Positions 44,780-53,839 of a stretch of DNA of 64,000 nucleotides are shown piece by piece. The position numbers and the translations under genes are program-made. The stretch's first letter is position 1. Each line of letters begins with the position of its first letter. This DNA is from Shewanella psychrophila (GTDB taxonomy: Bacteria > Pseudomonadota > Gammaproteobacteria > Enterobacterales > Shewanellaceae). Below the pieces are notes generated by a model. The model had not been told where the DNA came from. It worked only from the letters and a program-made list of their open reading frames with translations, and made no database searches. Location of the stretch: contig NZ_CP014782.1 of the NCBI RefSeq assembly GCF_002005305.1, positions 4,464,001-4,528,000 of the forward strand, given 5' to 3'.

Positions 44780-46191
44780 TAATGCCGATCATTTAGTGAT
44801 TTATCGATCGGTTGACTGATCTTCTAGATGCTTCAGAATCCGAGTCCTATCTCTAGGTCTCGGATTTTTTATGCTAGTTTCCCAAGCTTTTGACATGATC
44901 AACCAACTCAAGCCCCATCAAGTTGAAACCCTCGCAGATTTACTCCCTCTGGAGTTGATAGAGGAAGCGTATTCATTAACTGAAACAGTCACGATTAGAA
45001 AACGTAAATTAACACTAGAGTCAATGGCTTGGCTTATTATTGGAATGGCTATCTATAATGATAAGTCGATGGCTCACATCATTAACATGCTCGATATCGT
45101 TGATAGAGAGGGCAAGCCATTTGTTGCTCCGAGCGCATTAACTCAACGACGAAAAAATCTCGGTGAAGCGGCAATGAAAGCTCTGTTTGAGTGCACTCAA
45201 GCTCACTGGAATCGTGAAGCTCTACATCCAAACTGGAATGGACTGACGTTACTGGGAGTCGATGGTGTAGTCTGGCGGGCGGAAGATACTCCCGATAATG
45301 CAGAAGCCTTTTCTCGACAAAAAGAGACTCAATATCCTCAAGTTCGTATGGTCTGCCAAATGGAATTGAGTAGCCATCTTATTACCGCCAGTGCTTTCGA
45401 TGATTACGCCGTTAATGAGATGATTTTGGCCGAAAAGCTTATCGACTCCACACCGGATCATAGTCTGACATTGTTTGATCGAGGCTTTTATTCTCTAGGG
45501 CTACTTTATCAGTGGCAATCCACAGGTAACGAGCGACACTGGCTAATTCCGTTGAAAAAAAATGTCCAATATGAAGTGCTCCGCAGCTTGGGGCGCAACG
45601 ATAAAATCGTTCAATTAAAAAGTAATCCACATGCCAGAAAACGATGGCCTGAGCTGCCTTATGAGCTGGAAGTTCGGCTGATAAGTCGAAAGATTAATGG
45701 CAAGGAATACTCGGTTTTGACATCAATGATAGATCCCATGCGTTATCCCGTTGCAGACATAGCTGACTTATACGTGCATCGATGGGAAATAGAATTAGGT
45801 TATCGAGAGCAAAAACAATACATGCTAGGTAATCGTTTAACGTTGAGAAGTCGACTGCCAGAGCTTGTAAAACAGGAGTTGTGGGGGATCTTACTCACCT
45901 ACAATCTAGTGCGTTATCAGATGGTGAAAATGTGTCATCAACTCAAAGGGGATTATCTCCCTTATCAGTTGAGTTTTAATGGTTCTTTGGCTCATATTTT
46001 GAGGCTATTAGTGGGTTTGCCCTACTCGACACCAGGTGCAATTCCTCGTCAGCTTAAATATTTCTATGAAATGGCTGAAAGCCTGATTTTAGAGCCCCGA
46101 CGAACTCGGTCTTTTCCTAGAACGGTCAAGCGCAGACCACAGAAATATGCCAGAAATAAAAAATGCCAGTAAGCTTAACTTACCGGCATTA
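44780..46191 (+). mobile_element. IS4-family insertion sequence, 1.41 kb, with 11-bp target duplication
   Basis: Ends TAATGCCGAT and TAATGCCGGT (inverted). The direct repeat GCCTCAAAGGC flanks it exactly at 44769-44779 and 46192-46202. Removing the element and one repeat restores a perfect hairpin with A6 before and T6 after: the old bidirectional terminator between the GntR and uraD genes. Confidence 0.92.
44871..46172 (+). CDS. IS4-family transposase
   Basis: A 433-residue transposase: N-terminal IS4 domain (LPLELIEEAYSLTETVTIRKRKL), DDE residues in LLGVDGVVWRAED, LTLFDRGFYSLGLL and YVHRWEIELGYREQKQYML (YREK motif). Uninterrupted and probably functional. Different from the transposase at 37111. 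Basic C-terminus. Confidence 0.93.
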   Translation: MLVSQAFDMINQLKPHQVETLADLLPLELIEEAYSLTETVTIRKRKLTLESMAWLIIGMAIYNDKSMAHIINMLDIVDREGKPFVAPSALTQRRKNLGEAAMKALFECTQAHWNREALHPNWNGLTLLGVDGVVWRAEDTPDNAEAFSRQKETQYPQVRMVCQMELSSHLITASAFDDYAVNEMILAEKLIDSTPDHSLTLFDRGFYSLGLLYQWQSTGNERHWLIPLKKNVQYEVLRSLGRNDKIVQLKSNPHARKRWPELPYELEVRLISRKINGKEYSVLTSMIDPMRYPVADIADLYVHRWEIELGYREQKQYMLGNRLTLRSRLPELVKQELWGILLTYNLVRYQMVKMCHQLKGDYLPYQLSFNGSLAHILRLLVGLPYSTPGAIPRQLKYFYEMAESLILEPRRTRSFPRTVKRRPQKYARNKKCQ

Positions 46192-46212
46192 GCCTCAAAG
46201 GCCTTTTTTATT
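46192..46212. terminator. Right half of the interrupted bidirectional terminator
   Basis: GCCT-CAA-AGGC hairpin followed by CTTTTTTA. After the insertion it terminates transposase transcripts on the plus strand, while for uraD (minus) the T-tail is now beyond the element. Confidence 0.7.
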
Positions 46213-46255
46213 ATGACGTGCTCGAACCATGACAAGCGCACTTTCAAACGGTGAT

Positions 46256-46771
46256 TTACATCTCCTGCAATCGAAACAGGGCTATCTTATTTATCTCAGT
46301 CAAAGCGGTACTGAATTCAGTTTCACTGTCATTATCTAAGCGCGTTTCGAACGACTCGAGGATTTGATGGCGATTCGCCCCTTTCACAGCCTTGATAAAA
46401 GGAAAGTTAAAACGACTCAGGTAGAGCTGGTTAAAATGTGTAAAGCGCTCAAACTCCTCTGCCGAACATAGGTCTATGCCCGCACCGGCTTGCTCCGAAG
46501 TCGATGCATGGGTCAACTCACCATTAATTGCTGCGCGTCCCGCAAGATCCGGGTGTGCATTGATCAAGGCTAATTGCTTACTCTTGTCAGCTGCCAGCAG
46601 CGTATCGGCCATACGCTGGTGCATAATATTGATGTTGTCTTCATTGCCGGATAAGCCGGCATCAAACACCCACTCTGCTACCCAAGGACTGTGTTCATAC
46701 ACATCTTTGAAGTGTGCCACAAATTCGCTTCGGTTCATTTTAGTGGGCTGACAATGTGAAAAGTGCGCCAT
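46256..46771 (-). CDS. uraD: OHCU decarboxylase
   Basis: A 171-residue helical enzyme of urate breakdown that converts 2-oxo-4-hydroxy-4-carboxy-5-ureidoimidazoline to S-allantoin. The catalytic His is in INAHPDLAGRA (about residue 73); other landmarks are YEHSPWVAEWVF, AEEFERFTHFNQLYLSRFNFPFI, and the late ESFETRLDND. GGAGGCGTAACC in the end of puuE precedes its ATG, so the two are translationally linked. Confidence 0.92.
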   Translation of the reverse strand: MAHFSHCQPTKMNRSEFVAHFKDVYEHSPWVAEWVFDAGLSGNEDNINIMHQRMADTLLAADKSKQLALINAHPDLAGRAAINGELTHASTSEQAGAGIDLCSAEEFERFTHFNQLYLSRFNFPFIKAVKGANRHQILESFETRLDNDSETEFSTALTEINKIALFRLQEM

Positions 46772-46773
46772 GG

Positions 46774-47697
46774 TTACGCCTCCTTCATGCTTGGATGTGG
46801 ATGATGCTGGTGCCAGTGTTTAGCAATATCGATACGGCGACACAGCCATACCTTGTCATGTTGCTTGACGTACTCGAGGAAGCGCTTGAGTGCAGCGATG
46901 CGCCCGGGTCGACCGATCAGGCGGCAATGTAAACCTATCGACATCATCTTAGGCGCCGTCGCTCCCTCTTCATATAAGGTGTCGAAGGAATCTTTTAAGT
47001 ACTGATAAAACTGCTCACCCGAATTGAAGCCTTGCACAGTAGCAAAACGCATGTCATTGACGTCTAAGGTATAAGGGATCACTAGCTGCGGCTTGGGTCC
47101 CTCTTCATGCCAGTATGGCAGATCATCATCATAAGCATCTGAGTCATAGAGGAAACCGCCCTCTTCGGCCACAATTTTGCGTGTGTTGGGCCCAGTGCGC
47201 CCCGTATACCAGCCCAGTGGACGCTCACCTGTAATGCGCTCGATGATCTCAATCGCCTTATGCATATGATCCCGTTCTTCGGCATAATCCATATGTCGAT
47301 AATCTATCCAGCGGTAACCGTGACTACAGATCTCATGTTTATCTTCCATCATGGCTCTCGCCACGTCCGGGTGACGCTCTAAGGCCATAGCAACGGCAAA
47401 AACAGTCAGCGGAATATCGAACTGCTTAAACAGACGCAGCACGCGCCAAACGCCGGCCCGGCTGCCGTATTCATAAACAGACTCCATACTCATATGGCGC
47501 TCACCCACATAAGGCTGTGCGCCGGGAAGCTCAGATAAAAAAGCTTCGGATTCTGAATCACCGTGTAACACACAACGCTCACCTCCCTCCTCATAATTGA
47601 GCACAAAGGAGACAGCAACACGCGCCTCTCCAGGCCAATGTGGGTGTGGAGGGACTGCGCCATAACCAATTAAGTTACGCGGATACTCATTATTCAT
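46774..47697 (-). CDS. puuE: Allantoinase PuuE (polysaccharide-deacetylase family)
   Basis: A 307-residue NodB-fold enzyme opening the allantoin ring to allantoate, unrelated to the amidohydrolase-type AllB. Landmarks: RNLIGYGAVPPHPHWPGEARVAVSFVLNYEEGGE in pieces at the start, SRAGVWRVLRLF, EICSHGYRWIDY, GWYTGRTGPNTR and GLHCRLIGRPGR. First gene of a puuE-uraD operon. Confidence 0.93.
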   Translation of the reverse strand: MNNEYPRNLIGYGAVPPHPHWPGEARVAVSFVLNYEEGGERCVLHGDSESEAFLSELPGAQPYVGERHMSMESVYEYGSRAGVWRVLRLFKQFDIPLTVFAVAMALERHPDVARAMMEDKHEICSHGYRWIDYRHMDYAEERDHMHKAIEIIERITGERPLGWYTGRTGPNTRKIVAEEGGFLYDSDAYDDDLPYWHEEGPKPQLVIPYTLDVNDMRFATVQGFNSGEQFYQYLKDSFDTLYEEGATAPKMMSIGLHCRLIGRPGRIAALKRFLEYVKQHDKVWLCRRIDIAKHWHQHHPHPSMKEA

Positions 47698-47731
47698 TGA
47701 AGGACTCCTTATCTAACTTGATTGGTTAATT

Positions 47732-47775
47732 TTGTACCACGGATTGTACAAAATCAATAGATAAAATGTGTACAA
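47732..47775. promoter_or_regulatory. Three TTGTAC sites upstream of puuE
   Basis: TTGTAC at 47732-47737, the perfect palindrome TTGTACAA at 47744-47751, and TGTACAAA near 47769-47776. All are within 80 bp of the puuE start. Confidence 0.6.
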
Positions 47776-47927
47776 AGAAACGAAATCAATAGTTAGAAAC
47801 TAAATCGCAATGATTTATATAGAATAATCAATAACTAAAGAACAAACAACACAGTGCCCTTTAATGGTCACTGCACATTAATGGAACAAAAAAGCAAGCT
47901 ACTAGACTTTACTATTAGGCCTAATTG

Positions 47928-47933
47928 TGTACA
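47928..47933. promoter_or_regulatory. TGTACA site in the puuE/deaminase intergenic region
   Basis: ATTGTGTACATAG, a further TGTACA palindrome, 268 bp before the deaminase start. The rest of the 503-bp intergenic region holds no gene that I trust. Confidence 0.4.
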
Positions 47934-48200
47934 TAGTTATGGTAACAAGTGAACAATGAATCGATAAATCGATAAATCTACAATTTGAGCTGGCCTTAGA
48001 TGGCCATGGAATAGCTAACATCTTTCACTCAGGACTTGCTACTGAAGGCTGCTTGATATGGCCCTCCCAGAGAACAAAGACGAAGATAAATATAAGCTAA
48101 ACCCATGTGAACAGCGGCAGAATACAAAACAGAATAAACACTAAAATAACAACAGATAAGCCCACTCTGACTGAGCTGGAGCCGGGCTAAGGAAGCATCA

Positions 48201-49565
48201 ATGGAAACAGTATGGCTTAAAAACCCTCTCGCCATCTACACAGGCACAGATGAAGATGCCCGCGGTGGTGTAGTGGTAAGTGGCACTAAGATTATCGAAA
48301 TAATAAAACAGGGAGCCGAACCCACCCAGAGAGTAGATGTTGTAGTGGATGCCAGCCAACATGTAGTTCTCCCAGGGTTAATTAATGCTCATCATCATTT
48401 CTATCAGACCCTGACACGTGCCTACCCCGACGCGCTCAATAAAGAGTTATTTCACTGGCTCAAGACCCTGTACCCCGTTTGGGCTGGGTTAGATGAGGAA
48501 ATGATGAGCCTGGCTACCGAGGTCGCATTAGTCGAGATGATGATGTCAGGCTGTACTACGGCATCGGATCATCACTACTTGATCCCCACCGGCTTAGAAC
48601 ATGCCATAGATCTGCAAGTCGAGGTTGCCAATAAGCTGGATATGCGAGCTATTTTAACCCGCGGCTCAATGAGTCTTGGCGAAGATGACGGCGGCTTACC
48701 GCCACGCAATACCATTCAAACCGAACAGATCATAGTCGATGACAGCTTGCGTTTAATTCGTGAGTACCATCAGCGTGATGATGGTGCCATGATACAAATT
48801 GCTCTGGCTCCCTGCTCTCCCTTCTCGGTCACCACAGACCTTATGCGAGAAACGGCGCGCATCGCCAAAAATGAAAACGTCATGGTTCACACACACCTGT
48901 GTGAAACCATAGACGAGCAAGACTTCTGCCTCGAGCGCTTCGGCTATCGTCCGGTGGATTATCTCGAAGAGGTCGGCTGGTTAAATCAGCGCACTTGGTT
49001 GGCCCACGGTATTCACTTTAACGACGAAGAAATCAAACGTCTTGGTAAGGCACAAATTGGGATCAGTCACTGCCCAACATCCAATATGATGTTGGCCTCG
49101 GGCATATGTCGAAACAAGGAACTGGAAGCGGCAGGCGTAAAAGTCGGACTCGGCGTCGATGGTTCCGCCTCTAACGACGGCTCTAACATGATAGGCGAAG
49201 TTCGCATGGCCCTGTATCTACAGCGTCTGCGTTATGGCTCCGCCGATGTCACTCACTTTGACGCACTGAGATGGGCGACCCAAGGCTCGGCTCGCGCCAT
49301 GGGCCGTGACGACATAGGCACCTTAGCCGTAGGCAAGCAAGCCGATATCGCCATGTTCAAACTCGATGAAATCCGCTTCTCTGGCTCCCACGATCCCCTG
49401 GCAGCGCTCATACTGTGCGGCGCACATAGTGCCGACAGAGTCATGATAGCCGGCAAGTGGCGTGTCCATGACGGCCAAGTTATCGGACTAGATCTGGAGC
49501 GACTCCTGTATAAACACCGCAACGCCGCCAAGCGCCTAGCAGAAAAAGCACTGGCACTAGGCTAG
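48201..49565 (+). CDS. 8-oxoguanine deaminase (AtzB/TrzN-like amidohydrolase)
   Basis: A 454-residue metal-dependent deaminase. Ligands: LINAHHHFYQTLTRAYPD (HxH), VHTHLCET, AHGIHFND and VGLGVDGSASNDGSNM. The GSMSLGEDDGGLPPR loop and HCPTSNMMLASG are features of 8-oxoguanine deaminases that convert 8-oxoguanine to urate. This feeds oxidised purine into the UraD/PuuE route. AAGGAAG precedes the ATG. Confidence 0.88.
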   Translation: METVWLKNPLAIYTGTDEDARGGVVVSGTKIIEIIKQGAEPTQRVDVVVDASQHVVLPGLINAHHHFYQTLTRAYPDALNKELFHWLKTLYPVWAGLDEEMMSLATEVALVEMMMSGCTTASDHHYLIPTGLEHAIDLQVEVANKLDMRAILTRGSMSLGEDDGGLPPRNTIQTEQIIVDDSLRLIREYHQRDDGAMIQIALAPCSPFSVTTDLMRETARIAKNENVMVHTHLCETIDEQDFCLERFGYRPVDYLEEVGWLNQRTWLAHGIHFNDEEIKRLGKAQIGISHCPTSNMMLASGICRNKELEAAGVKVGLGVDGSASNDGSNMIGEVRMALYLQRLRYGSADVTHFDALRWATQGSARAMGRDDIGTLAVGKQADIAMFKLDEIRFSGSHDPLAALILCGAHSADRVMIAGKWRVHDGQVIGLDLERLLYKHRNAAKRLAEKALALG

Positions 49566-49632
49566 CTGGTTTATAGCGAATCTCGTTATAACCAAACTAG
49601 TGATAGCAAAGCTCGAGATCAACAGCAGTACA

Positions 49633-49678
49633 GCCGACGCATTTCTACTTTGAACAAGAAAATTGCGTCGGCCCTCTT
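49633..49678 (+). terminator. Terminator after deaminase gene
   Basis: Long hairpin GCCGACGCA.TTTCT/AAGAAAATTGCGTCGGC followed by CCTCTTT. It marks the border between the purine island and the pilin array. Confidence 0.8.
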
Positions 49679-49834
49679 TAACCGTGCCATATATGGACGC
49701 CCCAATCCGTGATACCAAAGGCCAGAAAAACACCCGCGAAACAAAAACCCTCAAGAAACATGCACCACATCAACCTTGGCGATAATAAATATCGCATTAA
49801 AAAATGCGTTAATAAATCATACTCAGGGGTCAAA

Positions 49835-50368
49835 ATGAAAAACCTATTTAAAATCGCAACCATCAGCGCACTAGTCATGCTATCGGCGAATGCTATGGCA
49901 GAAGATGCCAACCAAGACTTCACCTGGACAGGCACCGTGCCAGCAGCAAGCGCAGGCGCGGGGATTAAAATCATAGCCACAGGTAGCGGCACCGCGCTCG
50001 ACGCGGGCGTGTTCTCCTTAACAAAAACTGCAGACTACTCCCCAACTGCTGGTTACTTCGATATCACCTCGGCCAGCCTGCTTTCTTTCGACGTGGTTAC
50101 CGATGACGCCAGTGAAGACCATGTTGATTATTACTACACCTTAACCAGCTCTACTTACACCTACGACGCAACTACTCGTGACGTCGATGTGCAGAGCAGT
50201 AGCACTGTAGGACTAACAGCTGACGGCGCACCTTTACAGCTAGATACAAAAACCACAACAGCAGCAATCACATCAACCACCCTTAGCTTGACCGGAAATC
50301 ACCTGTTCATGTACGGTGATGAATACGTGTTCCAGTCAACCATGCTCATTACCGACCAAGCCATCTAA
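49835..50368 (+). CDS. CS1/CooA-like pilin, copy 3
   Basis: A 177-residue subunit, first gene of the main array. N-terminus MKNLFKIATISALVML. Body of the GIKIIATGSGTALDAG type; variable loop STYTYDATTRDVDVQSSST; C-terminus GDEYVFQSTMLITDQAI. The leader is unlike most others (GATAAT at 49781, no heptamer, GGGGT before AAA ATG). With the following broken copy it forms a block repeated almost identically at 58086-59389. Confidence 0.8.
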   Translation: MKNLFKIATISALVMLSANAMAEDANQDFTWTGTVPAASAGAGIKIIATGSGTALDAGVFSLTKTADYSPTAGYFDITSASLLSFDVVTDDASEDHVDYYYTLTSSTYTYDATTRDVDVQSSSTVGLTADGAPLQLDTKTTTAAITSTTLSLTGNHLFMYGDEYVFQSTMLITDQAI

Positions 50369-50398
50369 CCCCTGAGCCCACGCTTAAATTCAAACCCA

Positions 50399-50431
50399 AG
50401 GCGGGCTCAGCTAACTAAGCCCGCCCGTAAT
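50399..50431 (+). terminator. Terminator of pilin copy 3
   Basis: GGCGGGCTCAG/(CTAA)GCCCGCC hairpin, then CGTAATT. Identical in core to the one after copy 12. Confidence 0.65.
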
Positions 50432-50600
50432 TACACTCCCACCCCTACCGCAAACCACCACCCCTCGATTTACCACCCGCAAGCCAATAAACCAAAAGCC
50501 CAAAAAAAGCGGAAACCCGCAGAAAACACTAAACACCACAAACATCAGGCAAAATTCAGCCCCAGGGTGGACCAAATCAAATAATCATTAAGGAATGAAG

Positions 50601-51127
50601 ATGGGAAACCTATTTAAAATTACAACCATCAGCGCGCCAGTCACGTTATCGGCGAGCATCATGACCGAAGGCGCCACTCAAGACCTTGCTTAGGCAGGTA
50701 CCGTGCCTGCAGCAAGCGCAGGCGCAAGGATTAAAATCATAGCCACAGGCGGCGGCACCGCGCTCGACGCGGGCCAATTCACCCTAACAAAAACTGCAGA
50801 TATTACCTTATCTCATGGGGCGTTCGATATAACCTCAGCCAGCCCACTTTCTTTTGACGTGGCTACCGATGACGCCAGTGAAGACCATGTTGATTATTAC
50901 TACACCTTAACCAGCTCCGCTTACGCCTACAGCGGAGGTAGCTTTAACACTTTCAACGCCCCGGTAGGCCTGACGGCTGACCCCCCTTTTTTTTGCAGGA
51001 TAATGTTAAAACGACAACCCCAGCGACCACATCAACCACCCTTAGCCTGACCGGAGTTACAAATTTCGCGTACGGTATCGAATACACGCTCCAGGCAACC
51101 ATGCTAATTACCGACCAGGCTATCTAG
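50601..51127 (+). pseudogene. Broken pilin, copy 4
   Basis: Begins MGNLFKITTISAPVTLSASIM and has TAG in place of the Trp codon of FTWTG (near 50691), so the product would stop after about 30 residues. A second lesion is at 50981-50994, where C6T8 replaces the codons for DGAPL and shifts the frame. The rest is still recognisable to DQAI. No terminator hairpin follows. Confidence 0.85.
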
Positions 51128-51288
51128 CCTATTTTTTGCCTTTATCGCCACCTATAACCGCAAGCCAATAAACCAGAAAGCAATGCATCAAAAACAGAAA
51201 CCCCCAAGAAACATACAGCACATCTGACATTGGCATAATAACTATCACATTTAGGATGTATCAATAAAACTATCACTTAGGATTAAAA

Positions 51289-51828
51289 ATGAAAAACATA
51301 TTTAAAATCACAACTGTCAGCGCGTTAGTCATGTTATCGGCGAACGCCATGGCGGTAGACGCCACTCAAGACTTTACCTGGACAGGTACAGTACCAGCAG
51401 ACGTAACTAGCGGAATTAAAATTAAAGACCTCAGTAGCTCTACCACACTAGATTCCGGCGTATTCGAGCTAACTAAGGTGGATGATTTCAGCACTGGTAA
51501 GGGTAAATTCAATATCGTCTCGCCCAGCATATTGTCTTTTGACGTGGTTACCGATGACGCCAGCGAGAACCATGTCGATTACTACTACACTTTGACTGAT
51601 TTTGTGTACAGCTCTAGCGACGGCCTCGCCAACGGCGCTAATATATCCTCCGTATACCTGACAGGGGTAGACCTTATGGCTGATGGCGCCCCTTTACAGG
51701 AAGACGTTAAAAGCCCGGTCGCGGCAACATCACCAACCGACCTCACGCTGGACGGATACGGCACATTCTCATACGGTGTTGAGTACTCAATCCAGGCAAC
51801 CATGCTAATTACCGACCAGGCTATCTAG
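51289..51828 (+). CDS. CS1/CooA-like pilin, copy 5
   Basis: A 179-residue subunit of the GIKIKDLSS type. The mature end starts VDATQDFTWTGTVPAD. The variable segment is long (DFVYSSSDGLANGANISSVYLTG). -10-like CATAAT at 51234-51239; the leader is 49 nt, exactly one heptamer shorter than the common 56, and has a single TATCACT. Conserved SENHVDYYYT replaces SEDHVDYYYT. Confidence 0.82.
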   Translation: MKNIFKITTVSALVMLSANAMAVDATQDFTWTGTVPADVTSGIKIKDLSSSTTLDSGVFELTKVDDFSTGKGKFNIVSPSILSFDVVTDDASENHVDYYYTLTDFVYSSSDGLANGANISSVYLTGVDLMADGAPLQEDVKSPVAATSPTDLTLDGYGTFSYGVEYSIQATMLITDQAI

Positions 51829-51858
51829 CCCTCTAAATCTACACTTAAATTGAAACCC

Positions 51859-51892
51859 AAGGCGGAGCCCAACCAATTGAGCCCGCCTTTTC
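51859..51892 (+). terminator. Terminator of pilin copy 5
   Basis: AAGGCGG.AGCCCAA/TTGAGCCCGCCTT followed by TT. Strong hairpin. Confidence 0.8.
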
Positions 51893-52116
51893 GGCTCACC
51901 ACCGAGAGCCCACCGTTAAAATACCAACAACAGCCACCGCTGCCTTACCTCTTTTCTTGCTTTTATTACCACCCACAACCGCAATTCAGTAAACCAAAAG
52001 TCACCCCCTCGAAAACAGAAACCCTCAAGAAACATACAAAGCACCCAGCATTGACATAATAAATATTACATTTAGAAGATTTTAATAAAGCTATCACTTA
52101 TCACTTAGGAATGAAG

Positions 52117-52662
52117 ATGAAAAACACGTTTAAACTCGCAACTATCAGCGCGCTAGTTATGCTATCGGCGAACGTCATGGCTGAAGATGCCACTCAAGAC
52201 TTTACCTGGGCAGGCACCGTGCCAGCAGCAGGTGCGACTGACGGCATTAAAGTGATCAGAACAGGCGCGACGGAGTTTGATGCGGGGGTGTTCACCCTAA
52301 GCAATCCGGAAGTTTACGGCACCTCCGGTGACTACCTATGGTATGATATAGCCTCACCCAACACGCTATCTTTCGATGTGGTCACCGATAACGCTAGCGA
52401 GGACCATGTTGATTACTACTACACCCTGACAAGCTTTGCGTATAGCAGGCGCGCGTTAGACTCCCTCAAAGAGGTAACCAAGAACCAGGCGCAAAATGCG
52501 TGGGACCTGATAGCTAATGGCGCCACTTTAGAAAAAGAAGTCAAAACAACGGTACCAGCAACCGCGCCGACCAACCTCAGCATAGGCGGGCGCGGCATAT
52601 ACGTACCTGGCGAGGAGCACACATTCCAAGCAACGCTGCTCATTACCGACCTGGCTATCTAG
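52117..52662 (+). CDS. CS1/CooA-like pilin, copy 6 (divergent)
   Basis: A 181-residue subunit and the most divergent intact copy: FTWAGTVPAA, VIRTGATEFDAG, a basic, helix-like variable segment (SRRALDSLKEVTKNQAQNAW) and the end TFQATLLITDLAI. -10-like CATAAT at 52055-52060, two heptamers in the leader, 56 nt to the ATG. An in-frame ATG at 52111 is possible; AGGA spacing favours 52117. It could be a minor pilin. Confidence 0.8.
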   Translation: MKNTFKLATISALVMLSANVMAEDATQDFTWAGTVPAAGATDGIKVIRTGATEFDAGVFTLSNPEVYGTSGDYLWYDIASPNTLSFDVVTDNASEDHVDYYYTLTSFAYSRRALDSLKEVTKNQAQNAWDLIANGATLEKEVKTTVPATAPTNLSIGGRGIYVPGEEHTFQATLLITDLAI

Positions 52663-52681
52663 CACTCAAAGCCTAGGTTAA

Positions 52682-52719
52682 ACCCAAGGCGGGCTCGATT
52701 AATTGGGCTCGCCTTGGGT
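52682..52719 (+). terminator. Terminator of pilin copy 6
   Basis: ACCCAAGGCG.GGCTC and its complement form a 12-14-bp stem around ATTAATT. The T-tail is weak. Confidence 0.7.
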
Positions 52720-52808
52720 AATACTCAACACCCACCGCAAGCTGCCACACCCCTTTACCTTGCCAACCAACCAAAAGCCCCTCGAAAACGGAAACCCGCA
52801 GGAAACAT

Positions 52809-52821
52809 CCCCCCCCCCCCC
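52809..52821. repeat. Poly-C tract (13 C) in promoter of pilin copy 7
   Basis: Thirteen C residues follow GGAAACAT and end 10 bp before TATAAT (52832-52837). The tract therefore lies in the -35/spacer region. Confidence 0.9.
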
Positions 52822-52831
52822 ATAGCTTTAA

Positions 52832-52837
52832 TATAAT
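52832..52837 (+). promoter_or_regulatory. -10 box of pilin copy 7
   Basis: TATAAT, 56 nt before the ATG, at the position of CATAAT/CATGAT in the other copies. Confidence 0.6.
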
Positions 52838-52893
52838 AAATATCACGCTCAGGATGTATCAATAAAGCCACCACTTATCAATCAGGATTAAAA

Positions 52894-53430
52894 ATGAAAA
52901 ACATATTTAAAATCGCAACCATCAGCGCGCTAGTTATGCTATCGGCTAATGCCATGGCTGAAGATGCCACTCAAGACTTTACCTGGACAGGTACAGTGCC
53001 AGCAGCAGATGCAACCGGCGGAATTAAAATCAAAGACCTCAGCAGCGGCGCTACATTCGACGCGGGCACGTTCACCCTAACAAAAGTCACAGACCGTACC
53101 GCAGATATCGGGATATTCAACATAACCTCAGCCAGCACACTTTCCTTTGATGTGGTTACCGATGACGCTAACGAAGACCATGTCGATTACTATTACACCC
53201 TGACCAGCTACCTAGCCCACAGGTCAGGCCGGGCAGGCACTCTTTATGATGCGACCTTCAATGCATCGCTGACTGCTAACGGCACCCCCCTGCAGGAAGG
53301 TATGAAAACCACGACACCAGCAACCGCGCCGACCAACCTCACCCTGGCCAACGCGGGTGAAAGGGAGTATTTGTATGGTGATGAATACACAATTCAAGCC
53401 ACACTGCTAATCACTGACCAGGCTATCTAG
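52894..53430 (+). CDS. CS1/CooA-like pilin, copy 7
   Basis: A 178-residue subunit of the GIKIKDLSSGATFDAG type. Variable segment YLAHRSGRAGTLYDATF, then NASLTANGTPLQEG. The promoter has a 13-C tract next to a perfect TATAAT, the best candidate for slippage control in the window. The leader heptamer is degenerate (TATCAATC) and the leader length is 56 nt. Confidence 0.82.
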   Translation: MKNIFKIATISALVMLSANAMAEDATQDFTWTGTVPAADATGGIKIKDLSSGATFDAGTFTLTKVTDRTADIGIFNITSASTLSFDVVTDDANEDHVDYYYTLTSYLAHRSGRAGTLYDATFNASLTANGTPLQEGMKTTTPATAPTNLTLANAGEREYLYGDEYTIQATLLITDQAI

Positions 53431-53466
53431 CGCCCTAAATCCAGACTAAAACCTAAATTCAAATCC

Positions 53467-53499
53467 AAGGCGGAGCCCACGAATTGAGCCCGCCTTTAA
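53467..53499 (+). terminator. Terminator of pilin copy 7
   Basis: AAGGCGG.AGCCCAC/GAATTGAGCCCGCCTTT hairpin with AATAA following. Confidence 0.75.
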
Positions 53500-53839
53500 T
53501 AACACCCAACTCCCACCGCAAACTACCAGGCTCCTTTACCTTACCACCCACAATTCAATAAACCAGAAGCCACCCCCTCGAAAGCAGAAACCCTCACACT
53601 TAACCGTGCCACCCATGATATAAAATCACCAAGCAACTAGGTGAACGCATTATGTCAATTCGACTGCCTTAGCCTTAAAAATACTGATTTTGAAGGGGGA
53701 ATTTAAGTTTAACTAGAATCACTACTGAAACCCCTTGCTCAACCGGATATCAAGGCAGCAGAATCTAATCCACTTAGAAATGGGATTAGATTACTTTGAA
53801 TAGGAATGTAAGGGTAATTAGCTAGCTAATAAATGCAGG

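Noticed and set aside
48029..48235. Minus-strand 68-codon gene before the deaminase
   Set aside because: It overlaps the deaminase start and promoter region and has no supporting features.
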